Source: an uncultured Clostridia bacterium
Lineage (GTDB): Bacteria; Bacillota; Clostridia; Christensenellales; Aristaeellaceae
DNA length: 34,352 nucleotides
Reading direction: 5' to 3'
Assembly: GCA_946408995.1 (NCBI GenBank)
Contig: CAMJUL010000042.1
Span: forward strand, 1-34,352
The position numbers and the translations under genes are program-made. The notes under the pieces were generated by a model. The model had not been told where the DNA came from and did not search any database. It saw only the letters and a list, made by a program, of their open reading frames with translations. Positions 7,191 through 14,793 of the stretch are shown in pieces. Within the stretch, counting starts at the first letter, position 1. Every line of letters begins with the position of its first letter.

Positions 7191-8697
7191 GGAGTTGGCG
7201 GTTATTCAACCGGGGCAGGAAGTGCCCTTCAGGAACCATACGCGGTACTGTATCGGCACAGGCAGGATGGGCCTGGCGCTGCAGGAGGAGTATCTGGAAC
7301 AGCTTCGGGCGGTTCAGGAAAAATGCGCCTTTGAGCATATCCGGGGCCACGGCCTTTTCTCGGATGACATGGGCATCTATCAGAAACGGAAAGATCCGGA
7401 CGGCGTGACGCGGGTGCAGTACGGGTTTACCTATCTGGACCGGGTCATGGATTCCTACCGGAAGGTCGGACTGAAGCCTTTTCTTGAACTCGGGTTCATG
7501 CCGGGGGCCATGGCGTCCGGTACGCAGACCGTATTCTACTGGAAAGGCCATGTGACCCCGCCTGCAGACATGAAGGACTGGACGGACCTGGTACAGGCCA
7601 CCTTGAGGCATCTTTCGGATCGGTATGGGAAGGAGGAGGTCTCCTCCTGGCCGGTGGAGGTCTGGAACGAGCCCAATCTGACAGTTTTCTGGGAGAATGC
7701 CGACAAGGCGAAATACCTGGAGCTGTTCGAGGCGACCTTCAGGGCCGTCAAGGAGGTGCTGCCCGAGGCGCGGGTGGGGGGACCCGCCATTTGCGGAGGC
7801 CAGGGGAGCCAGGATTGGATCCGGGATTTTCTATCCTTCTGCAGGGAGAAGGGGCTGAAATGCGATTTTGTGACCCGGCACGCCTACATGGGAGAGACGC
7901 CCGAACACCGGGGCAGGTATCTGTATCATCCCATGCGCGAACTGGAGGTCCTTCTTGCGGAGATGGAGGAGAGCCGAGCAATCATCGATTCCTTCCCGGA
8001 ATTCAAGGGTCTTCCCATGTACATTACGGAATTCAATACCAGCTATAATCCCTTCTGCCCCATCCATGATACGGTCTACAACGCGGCAGTCTGCGCCGGG
8101 CTGCTGTCCAGGCTGGGGGACGTGGCGGAAGGTTACAGCTATTGGACCTTCGGGGACGTGTTTGAGGAAGGGGGCGTTCCGACCCGGCCGTTCCACGGGG
8201 GATTTGGCCTGATGGCGGCGGGATGCATTCCCAAACCCACGTTCTGGACTTTTTCGTATTTTGCCGGTCTGAAGGGCAGATGCGTGTACCGGGGGGAACA
8301 CGCGGTGGTGACGATGCTCAAGGACGGGTCCTACGAGGGCATAGCCTGGAACCTGGCGGACAAAGGGGACACGGAGCTGACCCTGCGCCTGCCCATGGAC
8401 GGGGACAAGGCCGTGCTGGTGTGCGAAACCGTGGCGGAGGATGCGGGCAACCCGCTGAAGATATGGCATGATCTTGGCGAACCGGCCTGCCCGGACGGGG
8501 AGACGGAAGCCCTCCTGCGCGATTGTGCGCACCCCAGGGTGGAAACACGGCCGGTCTTACCGGAAAACGGGACCCTTGAAACGAAGCTGGAGCTGGAGGG
8601 GGACCGGGTGGTCCGCTTCCGCCTGAAGAAGATCCGCCCGGAAGAGGACCCGGGATACGACTACGACTATTATTGCAGCGAGGTGCGTCATGGCTGA
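7183..8697 (+). CDS. GH39-family beta-xylosidase-like glycosidase
   Basis: This 504-residue enzyme has no signal peptide, so it should act on imported oligosaccharides. The acid/base is Glu163 in VEVWNEPNLTVFW and the nucleophile is Glu283 in MYITEFNTSYNP; both match the GH39 pattern of beta-xylosidases and alpha-L-iduronidases. The (beta/alpha)8 barrel covers roughly 20-370. The C-terminal beta-sandwich (DGSYEGIAWNLADKGDTELTLRLPM) is the usual GH39 accessory domain. With a GH67 alpha-glucuronidase next to it, beta-xylosidase activity on debranched xylo-oligosaccharides is the best inference. ATG 7183 is preferred because AGGGGAG lies about 6 bases upstream and the frame overlaps the previous gene by 8 bases; it also overlaps the GH67 gene by 8 bases. 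Confidence 0.88.
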   Translation: MNKELAVIQPGQEVPFRNHTRYCIGTGRMGLALQEEYLEQLRAVQEKCAFEHIRGHGLFSDDMGIYQKRKDPDGVTRVQYGFTYLDRVMDSYRKVGLKPFLELGFMPGAMASGTQTVFYWKGHVTPPADMKDWTDLVQATLRHLSDRYGKEEVSSWPVEVWNEPNLTVFWENADKAKYLELFEATFRAVKEVLPEARVGGPAICGGQGSQDWIRDFLSFCREKGLKCDFVTRHAYMGETPEHRGRYLYHPMRELEVLLAEMEESRAIIDSFPEFKGLPMYITEFNTSYNPFCPIHDTVYNAAVCAGLLSRLGDVAEGYSYWTFGDVFEEGGVPTRPFHGGFGLMAAGCIPKPTFWTFSYFAGLKGRCVYRGEHAVVTMLKDGSYEGIAWNLADKGDTELTLRLPMDGDKAVLVCETVAEDAGNPLKIWHDLGEPACPDGETEALLRDCAHPRVETRPVLPENGTLETKLELEGDRVVRFRLKKIRPEEDPGYDYDYYCSEVRHG

Positions 8698-10528
8698 TTG
8701 GAAAGCTTTTCCCGGCTGGCTCAGAGGGGCGCCAATGAATGAGGAAGGATCCGGGACGACCCCCGCGGAAACGGCCCGGGCGGAGGCCAAAGCCTTCTTC
8801 CGGGACGGGGAACCGCTGCTGGAAGTATGCGAAGATTGGGGGGACAGCTACCGCATCCTGGAGGAGGACGGAAAGGTCCTGATCCAGGGCGGGAAGACCG
8901 GGATCCTGTACGGCGTCTGGCAGCGGATCCTGGACTGCCTGTGCAAAAGAAGGAGCAGCGCGGAAAGGCGCAGCCCCAGGTGCGCCCTGAGAATGCTTCA
9001 ATGCTGGGACAACATGGACGGGACCATCGAGCGGGGCTATTCCGGCCCTTCCCTTTGGTTTGAGAAAGGAACGGTCTCCTTTGACCCCGCCCGCCTCAGG
9101 ATGCTTGGAAGGCTTCTGTCTTCGGTAGGCATCAATGTCTTGTGCGTCAACAATGTAAACGTGCGGGAGCCGGCCCAGGGGCTGATCGAGGAGAAGCTTC
9201 CGGAGCTGAGATCGCTGGCGGATCTTTTCAGACCTTATGGGATCCGTCTGATGGTCTCGGTGGATTTTTCCCAGCCCATACGGGCGGGACTGGCGGACGC
9301 GGATCCCCTGAACGAAGAGACGGCCCGGTGGTGGCAGCGCACGACGGACAGGGTGTACGAGGCGATCCCGGATCTGGCAGGGTACCTGGTCAAGGCGGAC
9401 AGTGAGCACCGGCCCGGGCCCTTTACCTATGGCCGGAGCCACGCGGAGGGGGCCAACATGCTGGCAAGGGCGCTGCGCCCCCACGGAGGACAATTGGTCT
9501 GGAGGGCGTTCGTGTACAACTGTATGCAGGATTGGCGGGACGATCAGACCGACCGCCCCGCGGCGGCCTACCAGACCTATGCCCCGCTGGACGGACAGTT
9601 TGACGACAACGTGGTGCTGCAGGTCAAGCATGGCCCCTTTGATTTCCAGGTCAGGGAACCGGTTTCGCCGCTGCTTTTCGGCATGCCCCAAACCCGATTG
9701 GGAATGGAGGTGCAATTGGCCCAGGAATACACCGGACAGCAGATCGACCTGTATTATATGGCGCCTATGTGGGAGGAGGTCTGCCGGGATCTGGGGGAGA
9801 AAAGACCAACCATTCTTGCGGCGGTCAGCAATCTGGGCAGGGACGCCTGCTTGACCGGAGATCCCCTGGCCATGGCCAACCTTTTCGCCTTCGGCCGCTT
9901 TGCCTGGTACAATGAGGCCCGTCCAAAGGAAAGCGCGGAGGAATGGGCCCGCTTGACCTACGGCTTTACGCCCGCGGAGGAGGAAAAACTGGTCTCGGCC
10001 CTGCTTGGGTCCAGGAGGGTGTATGAAAAATACACTTCCCCCCTCGGCCTTTGCTGGATGGTGAACCCCGGCGTCCATTACGGCCCCAGCCCGGACGGAT
10101 ACGAATATCAATCCTGGGGAACCTACCACAGGGCGGACCGGAACGCGGTGGGAATCGACCGGACAAAAACGGGGACCGGGTATTTGCTGCAGTATCCCCC
10201 TGCCCTGCAGGAGAGATACGGGACCTTGGAGCGCTGCCCGGAGGAATACCTGCTGTTTTTCCATCGGGTGGCCTATGACAAGGTGCTGCGGGACGGAAGG
10301 ACCCTGATCCAGCGGATATACGATGATCACTTTGAGGGCTGCGCGGAGGCGGAAAAAATGGCCGCGGAACTGGAAACGCTCCCCTTCCCCGGGGAAGAGA
10401 AGCCGCTGATCCTTGACCGGCTTTCCCGTCAGATAAGCAATGCCCGGGAATGGCGGGACGTGATCAACACCTTCTTCCACCGTCTCAGCGGCGCGGATGA
10501 TGGAATGGGGCGGACCATCTACCCCTGA
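8690..10528 (+). CDS. aguA: GH67 alpha-glucuronidase
   Basis: This enzyme removes (4-O-methyl)glucuronic acid from the non-reducing-end xylose of aldouronic acids produced from glucuronoxylan. The 612-residue length is somewhat short for GH67 (usually about 670-720). Hallmarks are LQCWDNMDGTIERGYSG (104-119), GYLVKADSEHRPGPFTYGR with the predicted acid Glu239, QVKHGPFDFQVREP with Asp318, and GMEVQLAQEYTGQQ, which should hold the paired general base. No signal peptide is seen, so it acts in the cytoplasm on imported substrate. The N-terminal domain (about 1-95) is compact, and LIQGGKTGILYGVWQRIL is the conserved part of it. The gene overlaps the GH39 gene by 8 bases, and an AAAGGAG site for the next gene follows its stop directly. 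Confidence 0.93.
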   Translation: MADWKAFPGWLRGAPMNEEGSGTTPAETARAEAKAFFRDGEPLLEVCEDWGDSYRILEEDGKVLIQGGKTGILYGVWQRILDCLCKRRSSAERRSPRCALRMLQCWDNMDGTIERGYSGPSLWFEKGTVSFDPARLRMLGRLLSSVGINVLCVNNVNVREPAQGLIEEKLPELRSLADLFRPYGIRLMVSVDFSQPIRAGLADADPLNEETARWWQRTTDRVYEAIPDLAGYLVKADSEHRPGPFTYGRSHAEGANMLARALRPHGGQLVWRAFVYNCMQDWRDDQTDRPAAAYQTYAPLDGQFDDNVVLQVKHGPFDFQVREPVSPLLFGMPQTRLGMEVQLAQEYTGQQIDLYYMAPMWEEVCRDLGEKRPTILAAVSNLGRDACLTGDPLAMANLFAFGRFAWYNEARPKESAEEWARLTYGFTPAEEEKLVSALLGSRRVYEKYTSPLGLCWMVNPGVHYGPSPDGYEYQSWGTYHRADRNAVGIDRTKTGTGYLLQYPPALQERYGTLERCPEEYLLFFHRVAYDKVLRDGRTLIQRIYDDHFEGCAEAEKMAAELETLPFPGEEKPLILDRLSRQISNAREWRDVINTFFHRLSGADDGMGRTIYP

Positions 10529-10539
10529 AAGGAGCGCGT

Positions 10540-11199
10540 ATGGAACAGTTCAGAATCGAGCAAAGCCAGGTGGTCCCCCTTCTGGAGACCCGCTTTATCC
10601 GGGTGTTTGACCTGCAGTATGCCCCCGGCAAGCATTACTATGACGCGACCAGGAGAAAAAAAGAGGATCTGGTCTGCTTGAAGGACGAAACGGAATTCAG
10701 GGAGATGACCGCGGACGCGGTAAGCTGCTTTGTGATCCTCCGTTCCGCGGAAAAAGGCCCCAGGCTGTTGTTTTCCTATGAATACCGGTATCCCTGCGGA
10801 CAGTATCTTCTGAGCGTTCCGGCGGGACTGATCGACCCGGAAGATATGAAAGCCCCTCAGCCGGCCCTTGAGGCGGCGAAAAGGGAGATCAGGGAAGAAA
10901 CCGGCCTTGAGGTAAAGGAAGGCGACAGGCTGTCCCTGGTCAGCCCGGCGGTCTTTTCCACACCGGGCATGACGGATGAAAGCAATGCCCTGGTGTGCGC
11001 CGTGGTGGAGGAGGAAGGACCGCTTCGTTTGACCCAGAGCGGCGCGGTGGGCTCGGAACGGTTCGACGGTTTTGTGCTGGTGACCCCGGAGGAGGCCCGC
11101 GAACTGCTCCGGAGCGGCAGGGACGAAAGGGGCTTCTATTATTCCGTGTACACCTGGTGCGCGCTGGTCTGGTTCGTGTCGGGCCTGTGGAAGGACTGA
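10540..11199 (+). CDS. NUDIX hydrolase, ADP-ribose pyrophosphatase-like
   Basis: This 219-residue cytoplasmic protein carries a NUDIX box with a short insertion: SVPAGLIDPED, a six-residue spacer, then AALEAAKREIREETGLEV-type residues with the catalytic REIREETG intact (the actual segment starts ALEAAKREIR). The overall plan (N-terminal beta-domain, then NUDIX fold, FSTPGMTDE, and a Glu-rich loop) matches ADP-ribose/sugar-nucleotide pyrophosphatases. It follows GH67 by 11 bases with AAAGGAG at the right spacing, so it is the last gene of the coupled operon. It could clear ADP-sugars or other nucleoside-diphosphate-linked sugars. Its link to xylan catabolism is by position only. Confidence 0.88.
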   Translation: MEQFRIEQSQVVPLLETRFIRVFDLQYAPGKHYYDATRRKKEDLVCLKDETEFREMTADAVSCFVILRSAEKGPRLLFSYEYRYPCGQYLLSVPAGLIDPEDMKAPQPALEAAKREIREETGLEVKEGDRLSLVSPAVFSTPGMTDESNALVCAVVEEEGPLRLTQSGAVGSERFDGFVLVTPEEARELLRSGRDERGFYYSVYTWCALVWFVSGLWKD

Positions 11200-11268
11200 G
11201 GAGCGGCACGCAAAGAAAGGGGACACACGTAATCGGACGCGGAGGGACAAAAACCGGCGGGCCGAATA

Positions 11269-11297
11269 TTGACATCCCTTTTTCCAAAGGCTATAAT
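11269..11297 (+). promoter_or_regulatory. Consensus promoter for the lacI-transporter operon
   Basis: TTGACA (11269-11274) and TATAAT (11292-11297) are 17 bases apart, a perfect match to the housekeeping consensus. A LacI-type operator starts 9 bases after the -10 box. Confidence 0.87.
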
Positions 11298-11306
11298 AAA
11301 GACGGA

Positions 11307-11320
11307 TGCAAACGATTGCA
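11307..11320 (+). promoter_or_regulatory. LacI-family operator at the transcription start
   Basis: TGCAAACGATTGCA is a near-perfect palindrome centred on CG; only positions 6 and 9 of the 14 break symmetry. It matches the general operator shape of the LacI/GalR family. It sits over or just after the expected transcription start and 21 bases before the lacI-type gene, which fits autoregulation. A related site lies at 25719-25732. Confidence 0.72.
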
Positions 11321-11341
11321 AGCTGGAAAAAGAGGTAGAAC

Positions 11342-12370
11342 ATGGTCACGCTGAAGGATATTGCCGCGCTTTGCGGCGTGTCCCCCGCGACGGTGTCCAG
11401 AGCGCTGAATGCCAAGCGTCCAAGGACGGAAAGGTGCAGAACGATCCGTCAGACAGCACAGCGTATGGGATACCGGCCAAACGCCAACGCGAGGGCGCTC
11501 AAAACCAACCGCTCCCGCTGCATCGGGATCCTGTACGAGGATATGATGAGCCATGAGTTTTTCTCATCGCTGATCGACGGGATCCGGGTGAGCGCCGAAC
11601 GGGAAGGATATGATCTGTTTTTTCTCAGCCGGAGGTTTGACGACGGGAGCGACACGTACATTTCCCAGGCGGGTTACCGGATGCTGGACGGGGTGATCGT
11701 GGTCCAGGCGGACTTTAGCTCTCCCCGCATCCGTGCCCTGGCGGCCTCCGGGATCCCGGTGGTTTGTGTGGACGGCCTGCCCGGGGAAGGGATGCTTGTT
11801 GAATCGGACAATATCCGGGGGATGGAAACGCTGGCGGAGTATGTTCTTTCCATGGGACACAGGCGCTTGGCGTATATCCGCGGGGAGGAAGGACCGGTCA
11901 CCCAAGAAAGAGCTGAGGGATTCCAAAATGCGCTGAAAAAGCACGGGATGGATCCCGGAAATGTGTTGTTCTTCGCGGGCAGATACCGGGATCCGGCGGC
12001 CTGCCGGGAGCCCCTTGTAAAGATCCTCGGCATGGAGGAGCGGCCGAGCTGCATTTTCTTCCCTGATGATTTTACCTGCGCGGCCGGGATCCGCTGCTTG
12101 GAGGGGATGGGCCTGAGGGTCCCGGAGGACATCAGCGTAACCGGATATGACGGCATTGAGATCGGCCGTGTGATGTCCCCCCGTCTGACGACCTACAGGC
12201 AGGATGCTCAGGACCTGGCGGAGACGGCGGTCCGGAAGATCGTCGACGCGCTTGCGGGAAAAACGTTGGACGAGGAGGAAACCTCCGGGATCTCGGGCTG
12301 CTTGATTCCCGGAGAGACGGTCCTGGACAGGACAAAGCAGCAGGATTGCACCCGTTCTTGGAACGGATGA
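11342..12370 (+). CDS. LacI-family transcriptional regulator
   Basis: This is a 342-residue sugar-responsive repressor of standard family length. The N-terminal helix-turn-helix is TLKDIAALCGVSPATVSRAL (residues 3-22), followed by the hinge region MGYRPNANARALKT. The ligand-binding domain (about 60-335) resembles periplasmic sugar-binding proteins: CIGILYEDMMSHEFF, GIPVVCVDG, GHRRLAYIRG, CIFFPDDFTCAAGI and the closing ISVTGYDGIEIGRVMSPRLTT. AGAGGT precedes the ATG. The gene heads an operon with a glycan-binding lipoprotein and an oligosaccharide ABC transporter, so the effector is probably a sugar released from plant polysaccharide, perhaps a xylo- or aldouronate oligosaccharide (inference). 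Operators at its own promoter and at the GH94 promoter suggest a small local regulon. Confidence 0.93.
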   Translation: MVTLKDIAALCGVSPATVSRALNAKRPRTERCRTIRQTAQRMGYRPNANARALKTNRSRCIGILYEDMMSHEFFSSLIDGIRVSAEREGYDLFFLSRRFDDGSDTYISQAGYRMLDGVIVVQADFSSPRIRALAASGIPVVCVDGLPGEGMLVESDNIRGMETLAEYVLSMGHRRLAYIRGEEGPVTQERAEGFQNALKKHGMDPGNVLFFAGRYRDPAACREPLVKILGMEERPSCIFFPDDFTCAAGIRCLEGMGLRVPEDISVTGYDGIEIGRVMSPRLTTYRQDAQDLAETAVRKIVDALAGKTLDEEETSGISGCLIPGETVLDRTKQQDCTRSWNG

Positions 12371-12402
12371 AATAAACAAGAGGTAATGAGGAGGATATGG
12401 AC

Positions 12403-14721
12403 ATGAAAAGAATGCTCGCCCTGATCATCGCTTTGACCATGCTTCTGGGCCTGACGGCCTGCGTACGCGCGGACTGGCCCTGGGAAAACAATAAACCGAC
12501 GGTTGTTTTCCCGGAAATTGCTTCGGAAGAAGAAGCGGCTGAGGAACCCCAGGCAGACCCTATTTCCGATATCAATGCGGATGTGAGCGCCGAAGCGCCT
12601 GCTGAGGAAGCCGCTGTTGAGGAAGCCGCCGCCGAGGAAGCGCCGGCCGAGGAAGCACCTGCCGAGGAAGCCGCTGCCGAGGAAGCGCCGGCCGAGGAAG
12701 CTGCCGAGGAAGCTGCCGAGGAAGCGCCTGCTGAGGAAGCCGCCGAAGAGGAAGCTGCCGAGGCCCCCGCTCAGGAAGGCCTGGTTGGGTATATCATGTA
12801 CGCCAACAGCGACTGGAGCGCCCAGTATTGGGGCAGTGACGACGGGAGCGCCGTAAAAGCGGAGAACGCCTCCGTGACCGGCAGCGGTGATTATACCGCC
12901 GCGCTGGACTTCACCGCCCTGGAGGGCGGCGCCTCTCATGGCCTGGCATTTATGGCCCTGGGAATTACCGATGGCGAGAAGGCCTATCCCGGTTGGTATC
13001 TGAAGATCAACGAGATCCGCGTCAACGGGGAAGCCGTTGAATTCGCCAAGGGCTATACCTCCTCCGATGACGGCGTGACCACTCGCATGAACATCTTCAA
13101 CGAGTGGGTGTCGGAGATGCCCGCGGATGCCCGTTCCTTTGATGGAAAGACGGACGATGCCTCCTGGATCATTGTCAACAAGGATGCTTTTGAAAACGTT
13201 GAAAAGGTGGAAGTGGACTTCACCTGGACCGAGAATGCCCAGGACACCGCCTACCTGATGTATGCCAACGCGGACTGGAGCGCCCAGTACTGGGGCAGCG
13301 ATGACGGCAGCGCCGTTGTGGCGAACAATGCGGTCATCAACGGGTATGGCGATTATACCGTGGGCCTTGATTTCACCGCGCTTGAGGGCGGGGCGGCCAG
13401 CGGCATCGCGTTTGCGGCTGTGGGCATCGTCAGCGGCGAAAAGACCTACCCCGGCGCTATGATCCAAATCAACGAGATCCGCGTCAATGGACAGTCTGTT
13501 GAATTCGCCAAGGGCTATACCTCCTCCGATGACGGCGTGACCACCCGCATGAACATTTACAACGAATGGGTCAGCGAGATCCCCGCCGATGCCCGCTCCT
13601 ATGACGGCAGCCTCGAAGGCGCCTCCTGGATCATCGTGGACAAGACGGCTTTCGAGAGCGTGGCCACTGTTGAAGTGGACTTTACCCTTCTCCCCAAGAC
13701 GGACGTGGCTTATCTGATGTACGCCGACGGGACCTGGACCAGCCAGTACTGGGGCGGCGAACCCGCTGACGGCATTGCCGCCGTGTGCGCCACCGTGGAC
13801 GGGGCCGGCACCTACACCGTAGCCCTGGACTTCACTGGCACCCAGGCCGGCGCTGCCACGGGACTGTCCTTTGCGGCCGTGGGCGTCACCACCGGTGAGC
13901 AAACCTTCCCCGGCTATTTCATCGACGTCAAGGAAATCAAGGTCAACGGCGAAGCCATTGCGCTTGGCAAGGGGTACACCTCCTCCGATGACGGCATCTG
14001 CACGCGGGAGAACCTGTACAATGAATGGGTGACCGAGCTGCCCGTCGACGCCCGCCGCGCGGACGGAGACCTGACCGACGCGTCCCCCATCGTGGTGGAC
14101 AAGGCTGCTTTCGAGGATGTCAAGACCGTGGAAGTCACCTTTGACTATATCTACGGTGTGGCCGCCGCCAAGGACGATGCCGCTGCGCCTTATACCGCGG
14201 AGGAAGCCGCTGAGCTTCAGGCTGCGGATTACAATGCATACCTGGGCCTGCAGTGCAAGGACAACTACACCTTCCGCAATGCCTGGAACGACAACTACGG
14301 TCTGAATGATACCGACCACGAAGGCTACTTCAGCCGCCTGACCGGTTGGGAAGGCCAGGATGCCCTGGACCTGGGCGGCACTTTCGTGGACGCCAAGCTG
14401 ACCAACGCAGGCGAATACAGCGTCAGCCTCACCATCGGCGAAGCGGGCCTTGGAGCTACGGATGCCTTTAACCTGCTGTTCGTATCCACCGACGTGCCCT
14501 CCAAGCTGGTCAACGAAGGCTATGTCACCTTCTCCGATGTCAAGGTAAAGATCGGGGACGCCTCCACCAAGGAATACACCGAAGTGGATACCTCCGGCGA
14601 GTATGTGATGCTGAAGCTGATCGACACCTACAATCAGTCCGCGGAACCCTTCGGTTATACCATGCCCGGGGCGGGTGCTGTCATCACCATTACCTTTACT
14701 GTCAGCGGTCTGACCGAATAA
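12403..14721 (+). CDS. Surface lipoprotein with acidic stalk and tandem ~154-residue putative carbohydrate-binding modules
   Basis: This protein has 772 residues. The N-terminus is a lipoprotein signal with an LTAC lipobox (Cys about residue 20). A stalk of Glu, Ala and Pro repeats follows (about 40-125). Three homologous modules begin with YxMYAxxxWxxQYWG and contain GYTSSDDG, TRxNxxNEWV, DAR and an AFExVxxVEV ending; a fourth, divergent one carries WNDNYGLND and YVTFSDVKVKIGD. Module spacing is 153-154 codons. The same module forms the C-terminus of the GH5 enzyme at 19121-20968. The conserved Trp/Tyr residues and the partnership with a glucanase suggest glycan binding at the cell surface. 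No catalytic motif is seen. ATG 12403 is chosen over ATG 12397 because GGAGG is 8 rather than 2 bases away. I do not recognise a named family. Confidence 0.85.
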   Translation: MKRMLALIIALTMLLGLTACVRADWPWENNKPTVVFPEIASEEEAAEEPQADPISDINADVSAEAPAEEAAVEEAAAEEAPAEEAPAEEAAAEEAPAEEAAEEAAEEAPAEEAAEEEAAEAPAQEGLVGYIMYANSDWSAQYWGSDDGSAVKAENASVTGSGDYTAALDFTALEGGASHGLAFMALGITDGEKAYPGWYLKINEIRVNGEAVEFAKGYTSSDDGVTTRMNIFNEWVSEMPADARSFDGKTDDASWIIVNKDAFENVEKVEVDFTWTENAQDTAYLMYANADWSAQYWGSDDGSAVVANNAVINGYGDYTVGLDFTALEGGAASGIAFAAVGIVSGEKTYPGAMIQINEIRVNGQSVEFAKGYTSSDDGVTTRMNIYNEWVSEIPADARSYDGSLEGASWIIVDKTAFESVATVEVDFTLLPKTDVAYLMYADGTWTSQYWGGEPADGIAAVCATVDGAGTYTVALDFTGTQAGAATGLSFAAVGVTTGEQTFPGYFIDVKEIKVNGEAIALGKGYTSSDDGICTRENLYNEWVTELPVDARRADGDLTDASPIVVDKAAFEDVKTVEVTFDYIYGVAAAKDDAAAPYTAEEAAELQAADYNAYLGLQCKDNYTFRNAWNDNYGLNDTDHEGYFSRLTGWEGQDALDLGGTFVDAKLTNAGEYSVSLTIGEAGLGATDAFNLLFVSTDVPSKLVNEGYVTFSDVKVKIGDASTKEYTEVDTSGEYVMLKLIDTYNQSAEPFGYTMPGAGAVITITFTVSGLTE
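12589..12774 (+). repeat. Short in-frame tandem repeats encoding Glu/Ala/Pro stalk
   Basis: Imperfect repeats of GCCGAGGAAGC with CCT, CCG or GCC codon variants run through this stretch in units that are multiples of 3 bases. They encode EEAPAEEAA-type linker. The strongly acidic, low-complexity product is a likely extended spacer between the membrane anchor and the binding modules. Repeats of this kind are prone to length change. Confidence 0.85.
13036..13544 (+). repeat. 47-base exact direct repeat within the module-encoding gene
   Basis: Positions 13036-13082 and 13498-13544 are identical over 47 bases and exactly 462 bases (154 codons) apart. They encode the same VEFAKGYTSSDDGVTT segment in modules 1 and 2. 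A further 20-base identity (ATCAACGAGATCCGCGTCAA) precedes each copy. This marks a recent duplication or gene conversion between modules. Confidence 0.9.
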
Positions 14722-14735
14722 TCCGTTTTTTGCCG

Positions 14736-14760
14736 CGGCGCCCCGGTCTCCGGGGCGCCG
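14736..14760 (+). terminator. Strong GC hairpin after lipoprotein gene (attenuator-like)
   Basis: CGGCGCCCCGG (14736-14746) pairs perfectly with CCGGGGCGCCG (14750-14760) around a TCT loop, an 11-base stem. The bases after it (TGTGTTCCC) are a poor T-tract. It is therefore more likely a partial terminator or 3' mRNA stabiliser that lets the lipoprotein be made in excess of the transporter. Confidence 0.6.
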
Positions 14761-14793
14761 TGTGTTCCCTTGACCGCAAACAGGAGGAAGAAC

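Noticed and set aside
12589..12774. CRISPR-like spacing of short repeats
   Set aside because: The units are contiguous and in frame with no unique spacers. No cas gene is present.
12617..12856. Arg/Pro/Lys-rich short frame in the stalk repeat region
   Set aside because: It is the shifted reading of the Glu/Ala/Pro repeats, with no start signal of its own.
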